The position numbers were made by a program, and so were the translations under genes. Of a stretch of DNA of 64,000 bases, positions 45,407 through 56,334 are shown piece by piece (the first letter of the stretch is position 1; every line of letters starts with the position of its first letter). Source of the DNA: Gnetum montanum (Eukaryota; Streptophyta; Gnetopsida; Gnetales; Gnetaceae); NCBI GenBank assembly GCA_015680685.1, contig MNCI01019084.1, forward strand, positions 62,001 through 126,000, read 5' to 3'. The notes beneath the pieces were generated by a model. That model had not been told where the DNA came from, did not search any database, and saw only the letters and a list, made by a program, of their open reading frames with translations.

Positions 45407-46160
45407 ATGATATGTTGATTCTATATCTACATACAAATTGGATAGAAGCTTTCAACTAACCATGCCTATGTCTTCAAATAAATGACACCATCTACTGTTA
45501 AGATGATTACAAATAAGAAGTCGTGTTTGTGGACCTATCCGTATGTACAATTAAGCATAGTTATGAATGTGGACCTATGCAAATGCACAATCAAACTTGC
45601 TACTTTGAGACTTTGTACAATATCAAGAAAACTATTCCAAAGATGCCAATAAAAATAAAACTATGGAAGGACATCCATGATGTGTTTCTTCTATATCCAT
45701 TTATAATTTAATGATTGTTTCTTCTAAATCTACTTGCAAATTGGATAGAAGTCTTCAACTAAACATATCTATTTTTTTTTTGAATAAATGATACCATTTA
45801 CTGTTAATATTGTTATCAATGAAAAGTAGTATTTGTGGGGCCTATCCATATGTATAATTAAACTTTTTTGTTTGTGGACCTATGCAGATGTATAATCAAA
45901 CTTGCTACATTCAAACTTTGTATAATACCAAGAAAACTATTCCAAAGATGCCAAAAAAATAAAACTATGCACGGACATCCATGACTTTTTTCTTCTATAT
46001 CCATTTTAAATTGTTAACATGTAATCAAAAGTTGTGTTTGTGGACCTACCCATATTTCTATAATCAAAGTTTGTCCACACTATTAAGGTTTTAATGAACC
46101 GATATTAAATTAATACTTTGTACAGTACAAATGTACAAATGAACAGATTCTAAGATGACA
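45407..46160. repeat. ~303-bp tandem repeat, right side of B1
   Basis: AAATTGGATAGAAG recurs at about 45435 and 45738, and GGACATCCATGA at about 45668 and 45971, giving a period near 303 bp. A partial third unit runs to about 46070, with the phrase GTGGACCTA(T/C) in each. The beginning of the unit (TATATC(C/T)A ... CAAATTGGAT) is also found left of B1 at 20315-20340. Confidence 0.75.
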
Positions 46161-46243
46161 AAAAAAACTAATGAGTATAAAAGGACACACTCAACTCTGT
46201 CATTTTCCCTACGAGAATTAAATTACTGCAATACAAGAATTAA

Positions 46244-46434
46244 ATTACTGCAATAGTTTCTGGCCACATGAGACTTAAAATCCAAGTAGCTTCCATTCCA
46301 TTAAATATTACTGCAATAGTTTCAAGCCACATAAAACGTATAAAATCCAAGCGGATTCCATTCCATTAAATATTAATGCAACAGTTTCTGGCGACAGGAA
46401 ACTTATAAAATCCATGCGGCTTCCATTCCATTAA
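46244..46434. repeat. ~64-bp tandem repeat, three copies
   Basis: Units starting ATTACTGCAATAGT at 46244 and 46307 and ATTAATGCAACAGT at 46372 each end CTTCCATTCCATTAAA or a close variant. Moderate divergence between units. Confidence 0.85.
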
Positions 46435-46700
46435 AAGGATTTCATGTGACTATGGGCAATGCAATGTGGCCATTTCAAGTACCGTGGGGCAAAATGGAGG
46501 AAATCTAGGATTCCACAGAAATGGGTGCCGAGCGAACATGGGAGAAATCAGCAAAAACTGCAAACTAGGAGAAACTGACAAAGATTCCTGAGGGAACCAT
46601 GGCCAAGGGGTCCGGAGCGGAATCTTGTCAAAACTCAAAGATTAAGATCATAAATTGCGTTGCAAACCTCCAGTAATCAAACAAGAGCCTCCGAGCTTTC

Positions 46701-47065
46701 ATGGATGCAGTCACGAGAATGAGGGCTAAGTTGGGAATAAAGCGGCAGCAGCCAGAGCTGGTGCGCCCAAGTGGAGCCACTCCAAACCACGTTCTGAGGC
46801 TCTCCAATCTGGATGATCAGACCAGCATTCGTTTCCACGTTCCGTTGCTGCATTTCTAAGCACCAAATTCAAGCCGCGACGGCGCCCATGATCCACGCAA
46901 GCTCATCAGACACGGACTGGGCAAGGCGCTGGTTCCCTACTATCCATTTGCAGGGAACTCTGCGCGTCGACTGCACCGGCCAGGGACTTGTCTTCATCGC
47001 CGCAGAGGCCGATGCCCGTTTCACCGACTTCGGCGAGATCCAGCCACCGTTTCCGAACTGGCGAT
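46701..47065 (+). pseudogene. BAHD acyltransferase relic (N-terminal part)
   Basis: BAHD enzymes transfer acyl groups from acyl-CoA in plant secondary metabolism. From the ATG at 46701: M-D-A-V-T-R-M, then E-L-V-R-P-S-G-A-T-P, L-R-L-S-N-L-D-D-Q and R-F-H-V-P-L-L-H-F. TAA at 46857 replaces an aromatic codon. The frame goes on with H-G-L-G-K-A-L-V-P-Y-Y-P-F-A-G, the family hallmark. A short deletion then shifts to L-R-V-D-C-T-G-Q-G-L-V-F-I-A-A-E-A-D and D-F-G-E-I-Q-P-P-F-P-N-W, also hallmark sequence. The rest, including the catalytic H-x3-D and D-F-G-W-G, is absent. The segment is clearly more GC-rich than its surroundings. The subfamily cannot be decided. Confidence 0.85.
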
Positions 47066-48420
47066 TTAATTTAGTTTGTTCGTATTCACCGGTGATATGC
47101 GTTTTTCTATGCCAGGTACGTTCAACAGGTACTGAAAACAATCACACGTTGCTGATACCTGAAAAATACGTAATGAAAATGCATTTCATTTCATAAAAGA
47201 CATGATTTTTCATGCCACCATATTACTATTATAAATTGCAAGCTATGCACGAATATGTATTTATAAAGGGTATTTGTCATAAATGAAACCATATCACTCT
47301 GCCTAAAATTTCATGAAACTATATCACTAGATATTATAGAAGTTTATAAATAATACAAATTCTTTATACCCTTACATTTTAAAAATCTTTCTAAAACGCG
47401 TTTTTGAAATGCTCGGAAACGTCCTGACGCCGGATGCCATGGTCACAAAAAACAATTTTTTCACCTCTGATTCTGTTTCTGACATGTAACTTGAAGAAAA
47501 GGAAATTTCAACGTTCGCGGAGTTACTCCCCTGCTTTTAACCGTTGGCAACCGTTAATCTGTGAAAAATTCAAGCATAACCAAGAGTAGGTGGTTTACGT
47601 TGAATCCATACAGTTTAAACAAACACCTTTTGAAATTAACTATTTTATTCGGTAACACGTTCACGCGCTTCTGTAAATTTAAACGCATAATAATTCTGAA
47701 AACTTTTGAAATTAGCTATTTTACTCCGTTAAACGTTCACGCGCTTTCTTAAATTTTGAAACTTTGTAAAAAAAAAAAAAAAAGTTCTCTTTAGTTGAAA
47801 GTATGTATGTCAGATTGATTTTCTAAAATACGTTCAACTAATTTGCCTTTCCATTTCCTATAATACTTGTAGATTAGCAATCTATAAAAAAGTTAACTTA
47901 TAAAATAGAAATATGATAAAAATTATCCTTAAGAATGTAAAACTGTAAATAAACAAAAATAAAATAAAAAAATCTTTTTTTGCTTTATGGGTATTTTTTA
48001 AAAAGGATACCATAAAAATAACAAACACAAATATTTAGCAAGCATTTAGAAACAATATGTATCAAAATGATTTACAAGCTTCTACAACTTGAGGATTACA
48101 ATAACCTTTAGTGAAATGAAATGAAACTAAATGAACCATTATTACATCTAAAGATCCATAGGATCTATTGGATAGATATTACATTTTCATGAAAAATAAA
48201 GAGACTACAAACTAACCAAGTACCAATGCGGTCATCAAAAACAGATCATACAAGTCTTTTGTTGTAACATTATAATTATGTCTTAAATAGCTAGTCACAA
48301 CACAAGAAAGAAACACATATAACTTATCTTCAAGGCTTTTGATCTACACAACATATAAACGTGCTCTTTTTAGGGTAGTTAAATACATTTTCCACTTTCA
48401 ATTCTAAAATAATAAAAACT
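47066..48420. other. No gene recognised; imperfect tandem repeat at 47629-47770
   Basis: AT-rich. TTTTGAAATTA(A/G)CTATTTTA ... CGTTCACGCGCTT occurs twice with a period of about 77 bp, and a poly-A run lies at 47767-47783. Nothing else stands out. Confidence 0.5.
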
Positions 48421-48429
48421 TAAGCAAGA

Positions 48430-49210
48430 TTTCCTAACAACATTCTAATACTTAATTGGAATAGCAACTAAGACATAGTGAGCTTCTATATTTAGTTTAT
48501 TAAATTTAATGTGTTGTAAATAAAATTATCTCTTGCCCTCCATATTAGACCATATATGTGTTAAAATCTTTTGCTTGATTAGTTGGTGAATATACTTAGG
48601 ATTTCGCTTCACATCCTTCTAAGAGATACTTCATTTTCTTAACAATTGCATCCCTTGAAAATACTAAACATGGTCTTGCAAATCCTCAAGAATTTCTTTA
48701 GAGAATTTGTCTTGCCTTGAGATATAAAAGCTATAAGTATATGTAATGAATTGACACTAGGCTTTTGCTTCTAAAGGTAATAAGTCATGTTCACATAATA
48801 ACATTGAGAAAGGTGTTTGTATCTTCATCTTTAACTTATTAAGAAAAGGTTTTTGCACTCTTTAAATATCCTTCCAAAGTAGTTTAGCACTAACTGTAGG
48901 TCCCCAAACAATGCATCCATACAATACAGTAGGATAGATTATAGTCTAAAAATTTTATTTTCTAACCTTTCAAGCCTAGAGTCCTAATTGCTTACACTTA
49001 TTTTTGAAAGCATACAAAGCTTTGAAACCTTTTGCTATTTTTTATTTGATGCACTTCCTCATATGTGATTGTCCATATATATAAGACACAAATATTTAAA
49101 AGGATCTACTATTTGCACATTAGTACTTCTAAAATAGAAGTTATAATAAATATTTCTTATACGCCAAATCATTAATTTAGTTTTATCTACATTCACTTAA
49201 AGACCAAACA
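48430..49210 (-). pseudogene. LINE-type reverse transcriptase relic (C-terminal half)
   Basis: On the minus strand in broken frames: V-N-V-D-K-T-K-L-M-I-W (about 49195-49160), F-K-Y-L-C-L-I-Y-M, G-F-K-A-L-Y-A-F-K-N-K-C, P-T-V-L-Y-G-C-I-V-W-G (48937-48902), a stretch W-K-D-I-x-R-V-Q-K, then T-P-F-S-M-L-L-C-E-H-D-L-L-P-L-E-A (about 48825-48770). This order is that of the region behind Y-A-D-D in plant non-LTR retrotransposons. The Y-A-D-D itself and the endonuclease are missing; the sequence changes to other repeats at about 49210. No poly-A tail was identified. Confidence 0.72.
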
Positions 49211-49315
49211 AACAATAATAATAGCTAAAGTCATTAGTGTTGGTGATGAATAATAATAATAACTTATCTTTTAGTATGTGATGAGACCCGATATGTCACG
49301 TAGCTAAGTCATTAG

Positions 49316-49745
49316 TGTTGGTGTTGAAAATCTTGGTTGCTAGAATGAGGAAACCAAAAGATCCAAGCATCGGAACAATCTTAACCTCAAATCCCAAGGG
49401 CCTCTGCAAAAATGAGATTTAGGGTGCCTTGGACAACCTTGTCAATCACCCAGGGACTTACAAAATGTCAAACAGGAATGGTTTCAAAATTCTAAATGTA
49501 AATGACAATGTAGACAAAAATGGCCTACTAAGAATGTAGACAGAAATGGCCTACTGAAAATGACCTACTAAAAATGTAGATAGAAATAACCTACTAAAAA
49601 CAAAAATAGAAAATGAAATTGTAGTTATAGAAATAAACATAAAATGGAAATCAAAATCAAAATTTGCACAACATGAACCACCAAATTTATAAAAGAATAT
49701 AAATAAAGATTGAGTTAATAGTGTACAAATTTGTACTAAGGTCAT
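49316..49745. repeat. Left copy of an outer direct repeat (putative LTR of element H)
   Basis: TGTTGGTGTTGAAAATCTTGG... is matched for over 400 bp by 63595-64000 in the same orientation, including a GAAATGGCCTA-type internal repeat. The two copies enclose element G and unknown sequence. They could be LTRs of an old element whose right copy runs off the window, or two dispersed copies of another repeat. Confidence 0.6.
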
Positions 49746-49901
49746 AAGAAGTTGCTTGCTAAAGCTTGAATTCTATTGGAGAAGGCTACCTCCATGATCT
49801 AGTTTCGTCATAGTTTCAACCTACTATAACTTTCTGTTAGTTTATACCAAATTTGTTGTGTGGGAATGGGATTGGCATTATGCATTTGAAGCAATTGAAA
49901 T

Positions 49902-50655
49902 TGATGGCATGCGATATCGCAATCCACCGCAATATCTATAAATAAGAAGCGACTCTCCCTTGTTTAGGCAGTTATGAGTTAGAAGTAGCAAAGCTCTGGC
50001 AGTTTGACCACTCTAGAGATAGATTATTTTTTCCCGTGTCTACCCGCAGTGTGGTGAATGTAATTGTACGACATTGTTTATTCGAGTGTGACGTACTTGG
50101 ACACGCACATGATCGGCAATAAAGATTGAGATTACTTCATCATTGCAGCAGTCACTTTGTTTATTTATTTAATGTTATTTACTATTTTCTCTCTCTCACC
50201 CTTAAACTCCTAGAACACGGAACGAGTATGACTTGATTACGAGCATTTATGTGCGACTACTTGGTAGCCCAGTGGCATACCTAGGATCTACGCTTGCTAA
50301 TCCCAGTGGTAGTTGTGCACGAGGTCCAAGATGTGTACGATTGATCAAGGAATCGGTTGCTCGTCGCACTTAGGCTAGATTATATTTTCTTACCTTTCCC
50401 TCCTAGCTTAGCTTAGTTAATCTTACATTCCATTGCCTTCAGGAGTAACATTAGAATTAGGAACATATCATACATCTCATCTGGACTAAACCATATGTGA
50501 CAAATACAAAACTAGACCAGGTGGGAAGACAACGAACCACGACCTAAGGATAATTGTCTAGGTACCACAACTAGTCCGTCTACGGAGTTCGACTAGATCG
50601 TGTGTGCTACGCTTGTTTCGTATGGTTGAGTGTAGGGGTATCTTGCCACTCATCA
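49902..50655 (+). repeat. 5' LTR of G, with shortened U3
   Basis: Matches 61467-62318 from the TATA box (49935-49946) to the ACTCATCA end, but lacks about 100 bp of U3. Only one GATATC remains of the seven in the 3' copy. It starts TGATGG. Confidence 0.75.
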
Positions 50656-50711
50656 TTGGTGTCGTTGCCGAGGACGGTGCTAGTTATCTAGATTAGTTAT
50701 ATCATACAAGG
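50656..50711 (+). other. Primer-binding site and leader stub of G
   Basis: TTGGTGTCGTTGCCGAGGAC, then GGTGCTAGTTATCTAG..., almost the same as element A after its LTR. It is cut off by F at 50712. Confidence 0.75.
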
Positions 50712-51573
50712 TAATGAGACGCGATATCGCATCTTCCTTTGCGATGTCGCATACACGATATCGCAAACCGCCACCAAATCTATAAATAAGAGGCAGCACT
50801 TCCCTTATTTCCCATCCTAGGCTTAAAGTAGGGAAACTCTGGGAGATTGATCACTCCAGAGATAGAATATTTTCCATGTGCCCGCAGTAGCAGTCCCCAA
50901 GTGAACGGATCTTTATTCAAGCAGCTTTGTACCTAAACGCAAGTTGTGTACAGAAATAAAGAAAAGCTTTGTGGATAAACCTTGCAGTGCATGGAATAGG
51001 ATTTATTACTTGTTATTTCTTACATGTCATTTATTACCTATTATTTATTACCTGCATTAGCGTAGCATGAGTATGACTTGATTACGAGCATTGACGAATG
51101 TGTACGGCTAATCAAGGAATCAACTACTCATCGCAATTAGATTCTCTCATCCTTTCCTCCTAGTTAAGTGCCTTAGTACGATCACTTCGAGCACGTGCAT
51201 TATGCATGGTGATCCCAGTAACGATTAGTGTTTGGTAGCCACGGTTGCATAGTTCAGGGTGTGTACGGTAAGTGGAAACAGATGCTGACGCTAGTTAATT
51301 TAGACTTAGGACATTAGTTAGAGTTAGTTAGTTTTCTCAATCCTTCACCTCATAGCATAGGAGATAAAACCAGAAAAGACTATAAAAATCATATACCTTA
51401 GACTTGCATAACCATACACCGTGACACATACAAGTAAGTCTGGGAAGACAATGAATGATTAACCCCAAGTGTTCCATGGGGCGTGTAGGCATTTAGTCTG
51501 CAAAGTTCAATCAGATCGCATGTGCTACGCTCATTTTGTATGGTTGAGTGTAGGGGTATCTCGCCACTCATCA
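50712..51573 (+). repeat. 5' LTR of F
   Basis: 862 bp, TAATGAGACG (the first TG mutated to TA) to CCACTCATCA. U3 has GCGATATCGC at the start and CACGATATCGC further on, with a TATA box at 50780-50791 (TCTATAAATAAG). Confidence 0.8.
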
Positions 51574-51594
51574 TTGGCGCGGTTGCCGGGGACT
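51574..51594 (+). other. Primer-binding site of F (tRNA-Asp type)
   Basis: TTGGCGCGGTTGCCGGGGAC, the best-preserved site in the window: one base from the tRNA-Asp complement over the first 18 after the initial T. Confidence 0.8.
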
Positions 51595-51799
51595 AAGTGT
51601 TTGTGCGCTGAATAGAACATAAAGGATATCACTCACATCGTTGTGAGCCTTAATGAACCTTCAGGTTAATCAAGATAAAAAATTATATAACGGTAAATTA
51701 GCACACTGATTAAAAATTCCTTCTTCTCATAAGAGCAACTCACCACCTAAGGACCATACACGAGACAGTCGACAACATAAAACACATAACCAAAATCAG

Positions 51800-53950
51800 C
51801 CAGTGCCTCAACAATATAAAATAACATATACTAATCCCGATGAGTATATCCCTAACTTTACTTTTATTCTCCATTAAGATGAACAACTACGATGGAGATA
51901 TTTGCAAGGTAACATCGTGTTACCCCCAGATCGATCAGTCCCTAACATGCTCTTTCGTGCCTTCGCATAGATTGGTATGCAAGAACTATTTGTGGAATAC
52001 ATTGCAGAAGATTTTGATATGAGGGATTATTATCTCACAAATGAACAACGTATGAGGGACTTGAGGCAAGAGAGTCAACATACTTTTCTGAAGGGGAAAA
52101 CCCCGCACATCATTAGTGAAATAGGAGATGAGGAACCCCTTATCACAGGTTCTCTAACAAATGATGTTCCCCCTCCTAACAATGGTAAGGAGGTTGGGTA
52201 TTAGAACCTACGATCAATGATACATATTCCTGGTTCTGATGCCCATGAACACTAGCTGTTCACAAAAGGAACAACCACTCACACTAAGGATGGGCACTTA
52301 GATTGTCACCATGATCGGGGCCGTAGCAACCGAAGAAAAGGCAAGAAACATCGTCATGATGATGGTTCCCCTTCTTCATCCCCTTCTTCACATCACTCAC
52401 CCTCTCCTTCCACATTTGGGTGTAGCCACCATGAACATAAAGGTGAGGATAAAGGTAAGAAGGACGAAAAAACTTGACGAGAAAGTTGAGAGAGAGGATA
52501 AGGGCAAGGACGTAGGGAGAGTAAGGAACAATGTAGACATCATAGGCATCATGAAAGAGATGATCATGATGAGCCCCTAATCGCAACCCAAAGTATGATT
52601 GACATAACAGAGGTAGTTAGGATTCCCACAAGGCATTTAAAAGATAGTCGGATCAAATGTTTATAATGAATAATATCCCACGATTTGAAGGGGGATATAA
52701 TGTTGATCTGAAAAATCATTTACAGGCATTCCACAATGCCTATGCCTTGTAGAATATAGAAAATGAGTGGCAAAACTTAAGTTGTTTCCAAGGACACTCA
52801 CCAAGGAAGCAGAGAGCTGGTACAAGTCCTTAGAACTGGAAATCATCAGGAGGTGGAGTACGATGCTAGAACTATTCAACAAAAAGTATCAAATGTACTC
52901 CAGAGTGTCCAATTTGTGTAAGTAGATCCAAGGCTAGAAGCAAGGTACACATGAATCCTTGGATGCTGCCATGACCCGCTACTTCACATTGTTACATCGT
53001 TGCCTAGGCCATGGGTATGCTCAGTGGGATCAACTTCGCCACATCGTGGATGGGCTAAGGCATGAAACTAGAAGAACCCTTGGAACTTATGCCCAAAAGA
53101 GACTCTCACAACTTACAGCCCATGAAGTTCATAGTTTGTTGGAACAAGTAGCAAAAGAAGAAGGTGATCTACGAAAAAGGGAAAGTGCAGAAGAGTACAA
53201 CTATGATCCCTCCCTTCGAAAGAAGGGAGTGAAATTTTGTGATGAAGAGGATGAGTCACCAATCGAAGAGTTGGTGAATAGGAAGACCTTGCCACTTCAA
53301 AAGTTAGCAATAGAAATTGCGGCTAAGGTAGATGACGTATGGAGTTCCTTAGACTCTAAAATTGAAACTATCTTAAAAATTGTAGAAGAGTCTAAGGTAG
53401 AACAAAGTAGTCACAAAGGTAAGAAAAAGTGGAGAGATTTAGGCCCTACACATAACAAGGGTAAGGGAAAAATCACCAACTCCAATGTGGTTGTGGACTC
53501 TGACACAGACGATGACGGTGGATGTAAGATTTACCATTATGACCATCCAAGAGTCTGGGGTGTATGCGCTTAATCCAAGACTCAACCAACAGCAAACTCC
53601 CTGAAGGTTACCTTATCCACAAGGTAACCCAAGGCAGTTCCACCAAGCAGAGAAACTTAAGCCCTGCACATAACAAGGGTAAGGGAAAAATTCCTATCTC
53701 CGATGAGGTTGTAAATTCTGATTCAAACAATGATAGTGGATGTGAGGTCTGCTACTATGACCATCCTAAGGGATGTTGTCCAATTATCTCACATTTGCAG
53801 GAGTCTGGGGTGTATGCATTAAATCCAAGACTTAATCAACAGCAAACACCCCAAAGGTTATCTTATCCACAAGGTAACCCAAGGCAATTCCACCAACCAC
53901 TAACGTATTATCCAAGTGGAACTCCACCACAGCCCATCGGACAACATTAG
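51800..53950 (+). pseudogene. gag of F, broken, with a duplicated knuckle region
   Basis: The N-terminal part has G-M-Q-E-L-F-V-E-Y-I-A (51977 on) and a Ser/His-rich stretch (about 52330-52440). The core has I-P-R-F-E-G-G-Y and L-Q-A-F-H-N-A-Y, then the open frame 52959-53573 with R-Y-F-T-L-L-H-R-C, I-V-D-G-L-R-H-E-T-R and a first knuckle C-K-I-Y-H-Y-D-H-P. Sequence from the knuckle to G-V-Y-A-L-N-P-R-L is then repeated (53564-53950), with a second knuckle C-E-V-C-Y-Y-D-H-P-K-G-C-C-P. The partial duplication of about 270 bp is F-specific. Confidence 0.78.
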
Positions 53951-54064
53951 CAGTGGCAATTTTCACAGTTATGGGGGATGCCATCGCCGAAACATCAGTA
54001 CCCTTACCAGCAGCCAAATCCTTATGGATATTATGTGCAGTAGTCAATTTATCCAAGTGACTCT

Positions 54065-54960
54065 ATGAGTCACACAACCCCCAACCATCACTACCAAGTT
54101 CGGGAGTACTTCAAAAGGACTCCTTCTCCTTCAGGAGACACTCTATACCCACATCATCCTCCTAATCTATCCACAGCTCTTCCACCAGTAGTAGTTCCCA
54201 TAACACCTCCTACTCCAACAATGCAAGGGGAACTTCCTCCTCAACCACAGCAATGTCATGTTGCAAGAGCTGTAAATATTCAACCTACTACTGGTTCTAA
54301 CAACTATAAAAAGAGAAAACCTTTCTTCAGAATCAAAAGCCCAGACAAACTCTCGCAACAACAAGCGGTTGGGCCCATGTACACTCCTCCACCATCTAAC
54401 ACTTCGGAGCACCCTTCCATACAAAATCAGAGCTTAACGCATATGGTTATGTTAACACATACCATAACTGACTGGATCAAGGTAGGCCATCTTCCCAAGA
54501 AACTAACTAACCCTGGGAGTCCCTTAATCTATTTACAAATTGCTGAAAATAAAACACATAGTGCTTTTCTTAACTCAGGTTCCAGAGTTAACTTAATTTC
54601 ATGAGAGATGTATCACACCTGGAACCTACCCCAACTTAAGAAGAGCAATATTCAACTAGAGCTAGCAGACCAGTCCATTATCATTCCCTTGGGATTGGTG
54701 GAGGACGTTATTACCACTGTGTGTGGTTGTTCTTACCCAGCTAAATTCTTGATGATTGAAGTTAACAACAACGAAAGGGACTTCCCAATTATAATGGGAA
54801 GGGCATGACTAAGCACAGTAGATGCATGCATTAGGATCTGCAATCTTTCCTTGGAAATTTCTAAGATAAACATTTATGGAAAGATCAAGAAGAGGAAAGT
54901 TCCATGCATCACATATAGTGATTCATCGGGTGATGACATGGAAGAAATACCTCCATGCAG
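54065..54960 (+). pseudogene. Protease region of F, broken
   Basis: H-M-V-M-L-T-H-T-I-T-D-W-I-K, I-Y-L-Q-I-A-E-N-K, then A-F-L-N-S-G-S-R-V-N-L-I-S: the catalytic Asp of D-S-G is Asn. A TGA follows at 54602, and the frame goes on with W-N-L-P-Q-L-K-K-S-N-I and F-P-I-I-M-G-R-A. Catalytically dead. Confidence 0.78.
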
Positions 54961-55139
54961 TAGGTGTGCTCTTGAAACTTTAAAACAAAGATGCCTGTAT
55001 GTAGCAACCACACAAGTAGTAGACACCCCGTGGTTGATAGCTACTAGAAGGAGTAGAAAAATATGCATGGAACAAACTGGGGAGAAAAACCATGTCAACA
55101 ACGAAGGCATAGATACATTGGAATATGAGCATCACCAAA

Positions 55140-55267
55140 TTCTACCCCTTAATCTAAGATCATCAATTAGGAGAAGTTTGACACTTCTTAGAAATTCAAA
55201 CAGGCGCTCATTATTTCAGATCTCTCCCTTACAACTCAGTCATGGGGGAGATGGCCACCTATGCTAA
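55140..55267 (+). pseudogene. pol deletion junction and pol C-terminus of F
   Basis: The frame 54851-55267 passes from the post-protease sequence (C-M-E-Q-T ... I-D-T-L-E-Y, comparable to D at 35302-35200) to S-L-F-Q-I-S-P-L-Q-L-S-H-G-G-D-G-H-L-C, comparable to D's pol end at 32300-32240. All RT, RNase H and integrase motifs are missing between. Confidence 0.75.
55239..55254 (+). other. Internal purine tract of F
   Basis: GTCATGGGGGAGATGG inside the last codons of pol, as in D. Confidence 0.55.
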
Positions 55268-55295
55268 TCATATGGGGCCCTTAGTTCTTTTTTGA

Positions 55296-55410
55296 TTTTT
55301 GTTTTACACGTTTTTATTCTACACATTTTTGTTTTACAAGTTTTTGTTTTACACGTTTTTGTTTTACACATTTTTGTTTTACAAATTTATTTAAATTTTC
55401 TAGTTTTTGT
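55296..55410. repeat. ~15-bp minisatellite after the internal purine tract
   Basis: Repeats of TTTTTGTTTTACAC(G/A) or close variants, about seven copies. D has a related run at 32130-32210 in reverse orientation, in the equivalent place. Confidence 0.75.
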
Positions 55411-55723
55411 TTTGCAACATCGTTATACTTTTCCATTTTGTGTGTGTGTGTGATCCACCCTGTAAGTTTGTCACCCAATAAGTGTTCGGACTGATGGTAC
55501 GAACTATTGTCATATTGATTGCTAATATTTGGTTTTTACCTTTAAGCCACAAGGTTGATACTAAGGTATGTTTCTTTTGATATGGCAGGCAATGAGTTCA
55601 TTCCATCCATCCATCCACCAAGTTCTATGGTCTCTCTCGGCTTGGAAATGTACAATCCCCTTCTAATAAGAACTTAAACAAATCGGTGATTGAGTATTTC
55701 TCAAACTAAGGAAGGACTCAAGG

Positions 55724-56334
55724 ATTGCAAAGGGTGTGACTTCAAGGGAACTTGATGCTTTTGTGTTGGCCGTTCTTTTGGGTGCTTGGATGTTTTCTTC
55801 TTGATTTTTCTTGTCATTCCGATGTTACCCAATTATTGGAAGCTGAGATAATAAAAATAAGAAGTCTTTGCATGGTATGGTTCTCATGCATAAAAACACA
55901 AAACAGAAAAAAAAAACCCAAGTGAGAATTCAAAGCACACCCCTTAGATGAAATAAACTTGGGCTACAAGCACTAGTTATGGAACCAAAAGTGTTCCCTC
56001 TAACTAAGGCCCTTCTCGCTTCCCATTCTCTCCTTTGTTTCATCGGAATGGTGGTGACTCTTGGGGAAGGCATTCTTGTTATCCAAGTGGATATTTTAGC
56101 CGAATGCATTGATGCAACATCACTAAAAGTGGTTGGTTTGAGGCCGGACTTGGAATGGGATTTGCTAAATCACATTAATCATGAAACACACAAGGGGCCG
56201 TACACCACATTGTTTTTGAGATTCCATTCCATGCTCTTCTCTCCATCCTTCTCTCCATTGTTCACCTCATTGCCGGTTGTATCATTAGTGTATATTTTGG
56301 TAGATGCATTATTTTATTTTTGGTAAATTCTTAT
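55724..56334 (+). pseudogene. Env-position reading frame of F (conserved downstream ORF)
   Basis: The frame begins I-A-K-G-V-T-S-R-E-L with ATT in place of ATG, has a hydrophobic F-V-L-A-V-L-L-G-A-W-M-F, and after several stops opens into 116 codons (55979-56326) with P-L-T-K-A-L-L, E-C-I-D-A-T-S-L-K-V-V-G-L and a hydrophobic end S-L-P-V-V-S-L-V-Y-I-L-V. D (31840-31292) shows the same landmarks in a single frame. Length in a restored state would be roughly 200 codons. No known family is recognised. Confidence 0.5.

Noticed and set aside
46450-47141. Minus-strand frames opposite the BAHD relic
   Set aside because: The plus-strand translation carries all family motifs; the minus frames are shadows of GC-rich coding sequence.
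46813-47196. 127-codon plus frame as an intact gene
   Set aside because: Its first part is out of frame with the BAHD sequence and only its middle codes for BAHD motifs; it arises from the frameshift.
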